A stretch of DNA of 64,000 bases from assembly GCA_949358305.1 (NCBI GenBank), contig OX442321.1, positions 2,567,605 through 2,631,604 of the forward strand, in the 5' to 3' direction. The position numbers and the translations under genes were made by a program. Of this stretch, positions 31,801 to 38,610 are shown one piece after another. The notes under the pieces are model-generated. The model searched no databases. It was not told the origin of the DNA and worked only from the letters and a program-made list of their open reading frames with translations. This DNA comes from Strigamia acuminata. Taxonomy: Eukaryota; Arthropoda; Chilopoda; Geophilomorpha; Linotaeniidae. Positions within the stretch are counted from its first letter, which is position 1. Each line of letters starts with the position of its first letter.

Positions 31801-34800
31801 GAACCTCTTTTCTTCTCGAATAATTGGATTTTTTCTTGATGGCTGATCGACGCAACCCGAGAATTGACCCCGACGCCTCGTCCTCCAGAGACGAGAGCGA
31901 AGGATTGGTCATCGAGGCGGAGGAAGAAGATTGGGATGAGCCGGAGCAACTGCAGGTAACATAAGATCTTCCCGTAAGATCAAAAAATGTAATCCGCCGA
32001 CATCCGACACCGTGTCGGATTGTGGCGCGTGATAACTTGACTGATGAATTCTTTTTGTATTTATTTTGTTGATTTTTCGGTAGAATCAGAGCTCGGGCGC
32101 GGAAACCTTTTTCGTGCTCGAAGATCTCCGATCTCCAAACCCAGACAAAGGAATTGTTTGCCAAGATGGCGTCGCTAAAAAATTAGAAAAAATGGAGAAC
32201 TGAAAGTAACGTTGAAACTTCGTAATAAATTAAAATACGAGTAGAAAGGCTTAAATAAAAACAACCGATTCTTTTATATTACGCGACGTTGTTTTGAGCG
32301 GACCTCCTGAATCTAAAAAAAAGGTAGCAAGAGAAAGACTGAGCTACACCAGCGGCCAACCACCGCGGACCTGCGAATAATCAGGACAGAGAGGAGCGGC
32401 CACAACCGAAAGAAATTTTGGTGCCACCGCCGATCTCACAATTTTTATTCCAAATATTTATAAAAAGAGTATCGAAATTAAAATGTATTTAATGCTTCAG
32501 ATCGACCCGCTACAATCATGGGACGCCCTGCCGTCTACAGTGCCCACCAAGGGCAACATCTTCCGGCTAGCGATGCCAGAATTTATCCGGCTAGCCTATC
32601 CAGAGGAAGACACTGATGTCTGGGCCCTGAGATTACGCTACTCCCGAGCGATCGAAGAATTCTTTGACCGACCCAGGACGCTGGTCGAATGTTTGCCCAG
32701 GCAAATACGAGAAAGGGTGGGGCCACGGATCGATCCCGACTTCGATCCGTCGAGCCCTATTTTTTCAGAGCTACTGCGAGCTCGGTACGGCGGTACCGAG
32801 GCGGACGAGCGCACCGGCCTTCGGTGGCGCAACGCCGCAACGCCGGAAGAGCGGAGACGAATCGTCCGCGAAGAGATCGCTCACCTAGAGCGAACGGCAA
32901 CCAGTGCCGTAATACGAGTTTTGGAGCGGAATGGTTTCTCGACGGGAGAAATCAAAGAATGGTTACGAGAGGCCCGCGAAGACCGCCAAGGAACACCGTG
33001 GGTGCCGCCCGTCGGCTTTATCGCCACTCAAGCCGAAATGTGGCAACTGCATCAAGTCGGCATCCTTCAGAGCGGCACACGAGTCAGGAGGCTGAAGAGA
33101 CAGGCCTCAAGCTCAAACGGCGGCCCCGCTCAGATTAGGCAGGCCCTCTCCACCGAGGAGAGCGGCCCGTCGACGAGTGGGACGCAACCCGGCCATTCGA
33201 ACAGTTGCGACTCGAGAACTCAAACGGCCGTCCAGTCGGGAGGCCTGCGCTCAGTTGTGATTGTACCCGCCTCATCCAAGGAATTGCGGCTGGATCCAGA
33301 GCCCGGACCGTCCAACTCGTGGAGCGACCGGGTCGACGAACAGGAGAGACAAGCGGCTGCCACAGCCGCGCCCTCTCTCTTCCTAGTGCGTACCGTCCGG
33401 CCGTCGGACGAAGAGTCGACCATGTTCGACCAAGCGGAACCTCCGTACAAAATCCGAAGAGACTCGGTAACCTCTTCGCACGTCGCAACCGCCAACACCA
33501 GGCGCAACCGGAAGAGCAGAGCCCGCCGCAGGCAAAGAATGCAAACCCTGCTAGCAAAACTCGCCGCCGCCGAGAAGAGGCCGACCGCCGCCGGTAGTTC
33601 GGACTCGCTCAGAGCCGAACCCACAGCCGTGTCGTCCTCCAATCGGAAGAAGGGACCCGAAGGATGGTGCGAAACCATTGAAGAAAAAATGGATTTGGAC
33701 GAAGGGCCAAAAACGGAACAGCCCATGTCACGAAGAGAACTGGCCGAAGTGCTCACCAACGCCTTTCGCGGATTCTCCGCGAACCGGCCGACGCCCTCTA
33801 CGGACCAAACCGCGCTCGCACCACCCACACAAACCTTCCATCCGGTCCAACCAAGCTGGCCGCCTCTCCTCGAGGCCCCACCACCAGCCATAACTCGATG
33901 GACGCCCCCTGGAAACATGCGACCAGGCGAGGCGTTCCTAGAATACGTCCCGCACCGACCACCAGGACTGGCTCCCCCGCCAGTTCCTCCGCCGACTCAG
34001 GCACCGAGGCCGGCTCGTGACGCCATGTGGTACGAAGAGAAGGAGCGGGATGCCCGAAACCGACGAGAGGCAGCGAATCCCACCTTGGGAGAACTACAGG
34101 CCCACCAGGCTGAATGTGAGCACCCCGCTACCGCCGAACGGGCCTTGACGCAGGCTGACGCCGCTCAAACGGAGCACATCAATTGGGCGATAGCCCAAAT
34201 GCGCAAACTATCCGCCACTTTTTCGGCAGATCCAAACCGCGCCCTGCCGCTCAGCCGGAGCAGCTTAAACGCCGAGGTAACACGCGTGATGTCCGAAATC
34301 CTGTCTCCCGCCCTCTTCCTGGACGGCCGACAGTCGATGGCCGCCTGGACCATAATCGACAGAGAGGGCGTATTCCTGAACAGGGCCCTCTACCAACTTT
34401 GGGCCGAGTTTACACCAGCCGCGGCCGACCTCCGATTCGAGTTGGCCCGCTCCATGGAAAACCCGAATTTCCAGTTCGCGAAGATGCGTTCGATGGCATT
34501 CCGCTACCAAAACCCAGGGGTCCACCCGACGTTGCTACGAAAGGTCGCCGAAGAGGCGTCCGCCAGGGAAGAGGCGTCCGCTAAGGAGGAGGCCGTCCGC
34601 CCCATCGTGGTGGCCGAGACGGTTCCTCCCGAGCCTGTCGCCCGGAGTTATATCCCGACCCCAAAGCCGGTATTCCCGAAGGAACGAAGGACGAGTCAGC
34701 GACCGAAGCTGGTCCCGAAGCGATCGCGCAGGGGGCCTCGAACTCCACCGCTGCCTTCGCCCTCGCCGCCTTCTACGAGCATGGACGCCCTGTCCATAGA

Positions 34801-36805
34801 GGAGAACACTCCACCACTGGAGATTCCACTACCGCCGTCTCCCCCACCACTGCCTACACCGGCGACTGCGCCGACCCAGCTCTATCTACGACTGGAAGTA
34901 GAATATCCGAATTTACAGATGTCGGAGACAACGCGCCGAGCGTTATTGGCCACTCACCGCCAAGGTGAATCGTTCCTGCAATGGATGGCGAAGGAAATCA
35001 GGTTGACCAACGACCCGATCCTCCATCAACGGCTCCAGCGGGCTCACCGAGAGCCCCTCACACCGCCGGAATCGCATCGGATGCGTCGATGTCCCGACCG
35101 CTTCCCCACTTCGACCCAAATCTGGGTACATGAAAGAAGAAGCAGCACGGACGGACCTCCCGGCCACGCTCAATTCTTCATTAACGAATCGGAGAATCCA
35201 GCGAATCTGACCACATCGCTGCCCGATGGCCTTCCTCCGCCTCCGCCAGCCGTTAATCTCCCAATCCTACGTCCCCGCGGAGGGAAGTTGCCCGCTATTG
35301 CGCTGAGGGACCAGATAGGGTAATCGCCCCGATCGATGATCGAAGCTGGGGGAGGGACGTGTGGTGACCCCGCGGGTGGTCGTCCCTCCAGTGGACGCCA
35401 TCCGCATGAGTCACTAGGAAAGGTCAGTTCCCTCGCGTTGGCTCCGCCTTCCCCCCCTGGGAAGCGCGTGCCCCGAGGGGGTGAGGTGATGCGTGGACGG
35501 CCCCCATTGGCTGAGCCAGGCCCCTCACCCTGGCCTATATCAGGTAGAGTTTCGCGCCCTACAAACAGAACTTACACAAACGACACCAAGAACACAGCAA
35601 CTACCTCACCGTCAGGCCAACTCCACCAAAAGTTAGGATTGATCGAGGACCGCTGATTCCAGTGCAACTGTAACTCTCACGAATTTACACTGTGTGTTAT
35701 TTCCCCGCGAAAGCAGGAAAATAACCCTTGTGGATTCACACGAAATAATCGACCCACGATTATTTCCATTGCGAAGTGTCCGAGTGCCCTGTAAGAAACT
35801 CCCCGTTTCTGGACGGAGCCTTGCGACGCTAAAAACCAACCCTAGACAACAGGCACGGATAGAAGACTCGAAAGAGCATTCCACCGCGTCCGTGAACGAC
35901 GAATCCGTGACGAATTAACGACAACTCGAGACGCCGCCTTTGTTCCGCCGACCACGCGGAACCGACGACGCCATCTTGAGAAATCCTTTGTTCGACTCTG
36001 ACCAAGTCGACTCGAGTTTTATACTGAGTGTATTTTAAGGCTTACGCCTATTGAATAAACCCGTTTGTTCATTTACATATACTTAGTATTCATTTGGGTA
36101 ATTTACATATTTAGTAGAATCACAGGTAAAGTAATACACGTTAGCTCATTAAACCTATCACCAGGTAGGACGCGACAACAGTACATATCTTGACTGTGGT
36201 TTTGCAACCGACAGGAAATAGCAGCCGCAATCACCAACAAGTGCAATATTATTCCAATTACACACCCAGATTTCAGATTCCTGCTGGAGCTCAATACGAC
36301 TCGTTACCTCAGACGGTTAAAGAAGCTTGTGGACAGCAAGGAATCCCGTAAAAATTATTTTAAATTTCTCCTTTTGCGTGGTACATCGGTAAGGGCTTTC
36401 AAGTGAATGTGAATACTCTGCCGAAAGCAGAAAATCCAACTCCAGGTATACATTTTAGCTTATGTTAATCACACATTTCACTAATAATTTTTCTTCAGCG
36501 GGAATTGCAGTTAAAGTCTATGTTATTGGTCGTGAGAGACCAATAAGGGTGCCATTGCTTGCCGGTCAATCCACAATCAAGGATTCAAAAAAGCAAATCA
36601 AGATCGACAAATGCTTCAAGAACGCAAACAACGCAATTTATCACGTAAATTACTTTCGTATTGATTACTATCTAATGAATAGTAAATACCGGTAATTCCA
36701 ATTTCTTTCCAGCAAAAAAATGAGGATGACCAATTAGAGCAATTAATTGATATTCACCAATTAAGCAACGGGGATCAAATTCATGTTACCTTTGAAGCAG
36801 AATAA
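22899..36805 (+). CDS. TIR-domain protein gene, split by element D
   Basis: Predicted exons are 22899-22904, 22966-23015, 23079-23268, 36215-36347, ~36404-36445, 36499-36644 and 36713-36805. The product starts MADHIFISYRRSTGS, a TIR box 1. Exon 3 has VFIDLEGLTSGRWDEQLL and LVLTPNALDRC, both very like the SARM1 TIR. Exon 4 starts E-I-A-A-A-I, and its Glu aligns with the SARM1 NADase glutamate. Junction phases agree for introns 1-3 and 5-6. Introns are 61, 63, 62 (without element D), 56, 53 and 68 bp. The C-terminal ~80 residues (VKVYVIGRERPIRV ... GDQIHVTFEAE) look like a beta-grasp fold. There is no SAM or ARM region, so it is a TIR-only type. Exon 4 may contain a frameshift near 36283. Poly(A) signal is at 36825-36830. 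A role in innate immunity or NAD cleavage is inference. Confidence 0.7.
23298..24115 (+). repeat. 5' LTR of element D
   Basis: It runs TGTGGTGACC to ACGCGACA. CTATATC at 23473-23479 is a possible TATA box and AATAAA at 23992-23997 a poly(A) signal. That signal could end TIR gene transcripts early. Confidence 0.95.
24118..24135 (+). promoter_or_regulatory. PBS of element D (tRNA-Pro-like)
   Basis: TGGGGGCCTGGCCGGGAT lies two bases after the LTR. It matches the complement of the tRNA-Pro 3' end except for a few bases in the middle (positions 8-11). Confidence 0.65.
24211..27330 (+). CDS. Gag of element D
   Basis: The product is 1,039 residues. The first ~600 residues are charged and low in complexity, with a long Glu/Arg-rich predicted coiled coil (about 235-410) and Ser/Pro-rich tracts. 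A capsid-like core sits near 643-810 (GNIRWQHYVQTRFDGSWKAG, ending near IEQRYYASL). It shares long stretches with element E Gag. One CX2CX4HX4C knuckle, CYSCGEYGHYSDKC, is near 990-1003. It ends TAG at 27328. A slippery A_AAA_AAC 28 bases before the stop feeds pol. Gag is unusually long for gypsy elements, mainly through its N-terminal extension. The motif LRSGGP near the N terminus is also shared with E. Confidence 0.93.
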   Translation: MSDQDEQSASDNERPTLEKGKRTSDYNLRSGGPAPEQSAKAKARANRRKAKAQKEETAASLEALTEPEREPLSSDMPFVEDTDTEVLENQEEIRDTTTGRVPILVAEEKTETPRRTTTVDNNPSPAQSHHSAPLNETPARNTSGTPMASRASARPAPVSPEVAHLIHLSQQAARLKAVTDIPPGTSVWDSITILTKAICAAQAPTPVARPAAETPVAQETPSDVGNFVPNPHKALHESREKAREESRQETINRQRRVSAERRELWNEEEERLQREKRTMERTEEMVQEIREEQEAKIRREWNNTVEGRHREAQDYEDQFRALLAQRKAEKLQKLREEAQRQHQKWEEQYHERMKAARARREKEQLLEQHEEWERYRWTDEYQAKKKAIIDEQKRWEAENWEKEAEKFQREYEQDVSERNKKEDPKTDKEPTGGSEAETKKRKSQDDDQPDKKSRNRNPSKRSERSAAIDALLNKKNANKDRERPGSEENKWYSFCGSSDEKEPPPSGGSKKSRDGEEVPPKGPRDHPQGDPSDPSDSSDDDDQSRPSSGPHRESRGSNQHHSDRPNASNRSSHSSRPSMQEGNFQDSAGRQYTMAELGRALLNSFRKEGIDLGHPGDEHNRAGERVKRKYGVRNEPAAEATGNIRWQHYVQTRFDGSWKAGDRFLDEVMRIKKATKATVADMLTHGLVELTTGSAREWYQGLKNPTWDDFLVRFDLRYGETPDEISNKLRGLRQAPGETLADYDARAKLLFARAPYEINPAGFTMIFYGGLSAHSQRILLDMRAPRTGNYRDVSNYLLTNTLEIEQRYYASLPPEEAEAHEKRLITSAERHKASEKLMRPSEYLSGIMSLTEASSGRTLTPKTGITLPSNPIAAPKKAPTTTAMQVTSTDLATSAKAEEASPPAAVAEPTEESSDEDDLHEHLENLSTGCDDQGPYLHHAHRALAITQFRAHARATKEKGAPGLKRRFPTAFVPKKPGFTPTGDKSNIKCYSCGEYGHYSDKCEKKAKVTSETQTMMKMMAELNIALAKNCQAQASSKK
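27294..27300 (+). promoter_or_regulatory. -1 ribosomal frameshift heptamer, gag/pol of D
   Basis: A AAA AAC in the gag frame (GCA AAA AAC). After a -1 slip the next codon is CTG at 27300, and the pol frame is open from there through its first ATG at 27462. The same heptamer sits at the same place in element E. Confidence 0.85.
27300..31436 (+). CDS. Pol of element D (PR-RT-RNase H-integrase)
   Basis: It is expressed by -1 frameshift; the first ATG is at 27462, giving 1,324 residues from there. Numbering from that Met, protease LDSGADRSF is near 64, RT has LCIDYRPLN near 309, MDLSKGYWQV and YLDD at 409-412, and RNase H has HTDASRVGLGAALLQ near 555. Integrase has the HHCC region (HGHPLASHAG, CSRCQAC), SVDLMG near 925, SDNGPQF near 985 and PVERLN near 1018. 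A GPYVIV (GPY/F) motif is near the end, followed by an acidic tail with no chromodomain. All catalytic residues are present, so the element could be autonomous. Confidence 0.95.
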   Translation: MPSAGVVEEIESTSSAKAEEITRKKKFHTGPAGHAILDAQVKDRAQSAPEKEEKVILRGMQVRTEAKTDDSWAELPFDLEVVPQKLRVFHCNVSKSHCETLCMLPVTIENQKLLGLLDSGADRSFISEDLVESLDIEDKMMKVNENVELLTANGYVKPRGVIKITIDWRGGNLSHPFLVLPSHDKVFLLGIDIMAKLKIQPNPITRSWNWISPEGERPIPVVPQKLLDEAQEKEEYERGLRKFVQDYDFVAFALELQRSNMVDTLVEEAALQVNEASLLRRILRKHERILTKTPGRTTEAVHEIELTTDKPIRVPYKGMNPQKRDIVTQMCQDMLDKGIVTEALGEYAMRIVLVMRPGSEPRLCIDYRPLNAITVIDPIQMPSIEAILRELAPFNWVTTMDLSKGYWQVELRPEDKLKTAFYSPIGRLMFNVMPFGLVNAPSTFQKLIESVLGDMLHDFVWAYLDDIIIASDTFEEHIEHIDRVVSRLAKAGLHVHPGKSKFCRKELAFLGYRIGVEGIAIDPEKVRAINGFPAPEDIKGVQRFMGMINFFGRLLPNLAEVAAPVTDLLRTDREFAWTAECEAAFNAIKQMLADVDKMPLPDLNRPFVLHTDASRVGLGAALLQKHTYNGVEQEVPCMFISRKIQGAEKNYTATELECLAVIWAVRKFRDYLEYTNFEVQTDHQALSWLMKLKEPSGRLARWQLELMACDITITYRPGKFNQVADALSRAPASDPHGPDDDGEDDSRLLYCPTPRRIWRLRKANELPVMEPADKTFCGFWTRTYQPAGTTDTKTEAAPPVVQETPKTPLRAFTATIEKKTQYAPPTRLEFIEHQATDAKCQIMTRFLEKGEYPIDMTNPHRRKQFAKEATSYLIDDGLLLKYHPTFQDDLSGAGNAIKVVVPVSLHTRLLWLMHGHPLASHAGIARTLYRVKQIFFWPGARQKITKFIRHCSRCQACRPRDKVARNTMSLGPYAPFDCWSVDLMGPKPTTSNRNMYILVIMDVATRWPELYALAKPSAENIAECLYDVALRFGFPRKLISDNGPQFRSKIYKEFCKKFKMEISNTSTYNPQTNPVERLNKDVKYALTVFTDVHNRWDEYLREIAFSIRSTVSRTRDFSPAFLNFARELRMPWDPRVAEAVNVLDPANPHEYVCRLEQTISDTYQHLMTHIFDLRERVAEKEGDLDFTNFKVNDLVWKETHILSNAARGIAAGLADKRDGPYVIVAEHGGNAYQLRRLTDNKNFQSINGRELKPYLPEFRQEIWLEGQTHSGQGGTVVDTFQNNNEIGEGADEDDEFFDAESQPADAPDPAGQTISEREEAEENTSEKEKTKLKEVNNTATSEMSDQVGADTTREQKRNLRPRKSKNPFIQDGKITGRN
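31608..31673 (+). promoter_or_regulatory. Hairpin repeats after pol in element D
   Basis: Two imperfect copies of CCCCGTAGC...GCACGG occur, at about 31608-31632 and 31650-31673. The first has the core CGTAGCGTAACATGCGCACG, which is identical in element E (minus strand, 54198-54219). Each can fold as CCGT/ACGG stems. The role is unknown; control of splicing or export of unspliced RNA is a hypothesis. Confidence 0.6.
31839..31964 (+). CDS. Small acidic exon/ORF of element D
   Basis: A 41-codon ORF (MADRRNP...) rich in Asp and Glu, containing VIEAEEEDWDEPEQLQ. After residue 39 the sequence is CAG/GTAACA, a donor in phase 0. The matching acceptor is ATGCTTCAG/ATC at 32500, so exon 31839-31955 would join in frame to the third ORF through a 545-bp intron. 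Element E has an equivalent acidic exon (with LAIEHEDEENWD) and the same phase. A possible acceptor TTTTCAG before this exon at 31795-31801 suggests a further upstream splice. It was found by comparing the two elements. Confidence 0.65.
   Translation: MADRRNPRIDPDASSSRDESEGLVIEAEEEDWDEPEQLQVT
32483..35323 (+). CDS. Third ORF of element D, unknown function (not an envelope)
   Basis: The open frame is 946 residues. The mature exon probably begins at 32501, after the acceptor, so the first six residues would be intronic. No signal peptide or transmembrane segment is visible. Three modules are conserved with element E: N-terminal 1-200 (TQAEMWQLH near 182), central 510-680 (REAANPT, GRQSMAAWTIIDREGV) and C-terminal 805-890 (HQRLQRAHR, WVHER). 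They are linked by Pro/Ser/Arg-rich linkers. A basic stretch follows the first module (RVRRLKRQ). It sits where retroviruses carry env but looks cytoplasmic or nuclear. I recognise no family. Confidence 0.85.
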   Translation: MYLMLQIDPLQSWDALPSTVPTKGNIFRLAMPEFIRLAYPEEDTDVWALRLRYSRAIEEFFDRPRTLVECLPRQIRERVGPRIDPDFDPSSPIFSELLRARYGGTEADERTGLRWRNAATPEERRRIVREEIAHLERTATSAVIRVLERNGFSTGEIKEWLREAREDRQGTPWVPPVGFIATQAEMWQLHQVGILQSGTRVRRLKRQASSSNGGPAQIRQALSTEESGPSTSGTQPGHSNSCDSRTQTAVQSGGLRSVVIVPASSKELRLDPEPGPSNSWSDRVDEQERQAAATAAPSLFLVRTVRPSDEESTMFDQAEPPYKIRRDSVTSSHVATANTRRNRKSRARRRQRMQTLLAKLAAAEKRPTAAGSSDSLRAEPTAVSSSNRKKGPEGWCETIEEKMDLDEGPKTEQPMSRRELAEVLTNAFRGFSANRPTPSTDQTALAPPTQTFHPVQPSWPPLLEAPPPAITRWTPPGNMRPGEAFLEYVPHRPPGLAPPPVPPPTQAPRPARDAMWYEEKERDARNRREAANPTLGELQAHQAECEHPATAERALTQADAAQTEHINWAIAQMRKLSATFSADPNRALPLSRSSLNAEVTRVMSEILSPALFLDGRQSMAAWTIIDREGVFLNRALYQLWAEFTPAAADLRFELARSMENPNFQFAKMRSMAFRYQNPGVHPTLLRKVAEEASAREEASAKEEAVRPIVVAETVPPEPVARSYIPTPKPVFPKERRTSQRPKLVPKRSRRGPRTPPLPSPSPPSTSMDALSIEENTPPLEIPLPPSPPPLPTPATAPTQLYLRLEVEYPNLQMSETTRRALLATHRQGESFLQWMAKEIRLTNDPILHQRLQRAHREPLTPPESHRMRRCPDRFPTSTQIWVHERRSSTDGPPGHAQFFINESENPANLTTSLPDGLPPPPPAVNLPILRPRGGKLPAIALRDQIG
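35345..35358 (+). promoter_or_regulatory. Polypurine tract of element D
   Basis: GCTGGGGGAGGGAC stands immediately before the 3' LTR. Confidence 0.8.
35360..36177 (+). repeat. 3' LTR of element D
   Basis: It is 818 bp, practically identical to the 5' LTR, and followed by the target duplication ACAG. Confidence 0.95.
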
Positions 36806-37331
36806 TTAACAACATTCATCACACAATAAAATAATTGGAAAAAATTAAATTTTTTTAAACTTTTGAAATATTGTTTTCAAACTATTATTAGTTTTAATGT
36901 TTTCTTGTATTTTATTTAATGATGATAGACAATATACAGGGCGTTTCAATAAAGTGTTTGCAGTCACATATATCAGCAACTAATACTATGTTTACATGCA
37001 CGGAATATTTCGAGTGAGACGAAATATTTCGTTTCCACGTAATTTACATTATCATTTCAGTGATGTAAATTACATCATTTCCTGTGGCTGGTAAAACATT
37101 TCAGTCACATCAGCCAATGACTTGCATGAATTGTTGATAATTCAGATTATAATAAGTCAAATAATTCATTTGACTTTGAATGCACCTAATGTTTATCAAA
37201 CAAAGAATTATACTCCTGCAAATAGAAACCGTCATCTTGGTTAATTCAATTTGAAGAGGAATACAATAAACAATTTTTATTTAAAATTATTTTCATCATA
37301 AACAAGAAATTTATCTATCATTATTTGTTCG
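36806..37331. other. TIR gene 3' flank and repeat fragments
   Basis: Poly(A) signal AATAAA at 36825-36830 belongs to the TIR gene. 37190-37330 is a short copy of the AT-rich block at 4470-4625. No gene is seen in the rest. Confidence 0.5.
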
Positions 37332-37475
37332 TGGTTGAGTTGTGCTAATTACAGTTATTATTACTTGTTCTATACAGTATAAAGCAGCAAAAACTGAAAC
37401 TGTTCAGACGGTATAGTTCCCAAAACTGACCAACTACAACCAAATAGACGCCTTATTTCTATATCCAGTATCCAA
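37332..37475 (+). pseudogene. Promoter and leader relic of the peptide gene family
   Basis: GTGGTTGAGTTGTGCTAATT, CAGTATAAAGCAGCAAAAAC and ATATCCAGTATCCAA match the promoter and first exon of the genes at 893 and 20643. The match stops just before the splice donor and no coding exon follows. Confidence 0.7.
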
Positions 37476-38099
37476 CATTTTTGTTACTAATGAAACAACC
37501 AGTTGATGAGAAATGTGACTATTGTGTGCATTAATAACAATATGTACAGATCAAAACAATTGGTGGCTGTGGTCATGGTTTATTTCACATTCTGCTGCGA
37601 TCCAGGTTATTTCAAACAAATTACTACTTAATATGCTTGAATACCGCAGTTGAATGCCACGAAGGACTTATATCAGCGGCCTAAAATTATCTAGGGTTAA
37701 TTTGTAGGAAAATAAAAAGACACAGTTTTATCAATAAAAAGCACACTTTATATTTATTCGTTTAATTACAAAGACTAGGTTGTGAAAATCGGGTGATTTT
37801 ACGTGTTAAATAAACTATTATTTAAATTACTATTTGTATTTCTATTTTTCTACTTTGATTTGTTATTGCTTTTATATTGATGATTTAGCGTTTTGTGAAT
37901 TATTGTTGAGTAATTATATTGTTGCTTTGATGTTTCCATTTGATTTGTGAATTTGATATTGATATTATATTTTCATATTTGTACTTCAATATGTTTTATT
38001 TTCTACTTGAGTGTATTGACCTGTTCTTCTTTCAACTAGAGTCTTGACCTATTAATCCGAAAATTGGTATGGTTTTCCCCTACCTTGTGAGCGCTGTCT
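37476..38099. other. AT-rich spacer
   Basis: 37545-37600 repeats the sequence at 2039-2090. Otherwise no gene or repeat is evident. Confidence 0.4.
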
Positions 38100-38610
38100 C
38101 AATAGTGAGTTTGCGGTTGCCAATTGTTCCTTATAATTATGAGTTACAAGCTCATAATTATAAAAATGGACTTATAACATAACGTAACTCCTCAACTTTT
38201 ACACTAATTTTTAACATAAGGGAGCCAATCAGATCGCTTAACACTATTTGAAGCTCCTCCCACTATTGCAAATGGCGCTGAAGGTGCTAATGGAAATTCA
38301 AAATGGCTGCCTGACCTGTTTCAACATTCAGCCTCAATCACAATTTCTCTCTGCCATCGAAGGATAGAAACAACTAAAATCATTCCAGGTATGCAAATAA
38401 ATAAACTGGAAGACAATTTCATGTCTGAAAACTGTCAAATTTTCTTTTGCATAGGGATTTGTTCTACCATTACATGGTATTTATAAGTATAATTTATAAA
38501 ATATATTTATTGCACCGCAAGTGCCTATTTCAAGATGGAATTATAATTATAATTATGAGCTTGTAACTCATAATTATAAGGAACAATTGGCAACCGCAAA
38601 CTCACTATTG
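38100..38610. mobile_element. Long-TIR foldback MITE, CAATAGTGAG family
   Basis: This 511-bp element has ~60-bp inverted ends, starting CAATAGTGAGTTTGCGG and ending CCGCAAACTCACTATTG. Each arm contains its own AT-rich palindrome around ATTATGAGTTACAAGCTCAT. Flanks GCTGTCT and GCTCTCT may be an imperfect target duplication. It has no coding capacity. Confidence 0.8.

Larger units (their letters stand above)
23298..36177 (+). mobile_element. Element D: giant Ty3/gypsy-type retrotransposon with a third gene
   Basis: The element is 12,880 bp with 818-bp LTRs at 23298-24115 and 35360-36177. The only LTR difference I noticed is C23450 versus T35512. Target duplication ACAG is at 23294-23297 and 36178-36181. 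Order is PBS, gag, pol (-1 frame), hairpin repeats, small acidic exon, third ORF, purine tract. All frames are intact. It lies in sense orientation in the third intron of the TIR gene. Element E at 49229-62728 is a diverged relative with the same plan. Confidence 0.96.

Noticed and set aside
32483-35323. Calling the third ORF an envelope gene
   Set aside because: No signal peptide, furin-like site, fusion peptide or transmembrane segment is visible in either element.
36462-36695. A separate 77-codon gene
   Set aside because: Its middle is one exon of the TIR gene with good splice sites (36499-36644). Both ends are intron.
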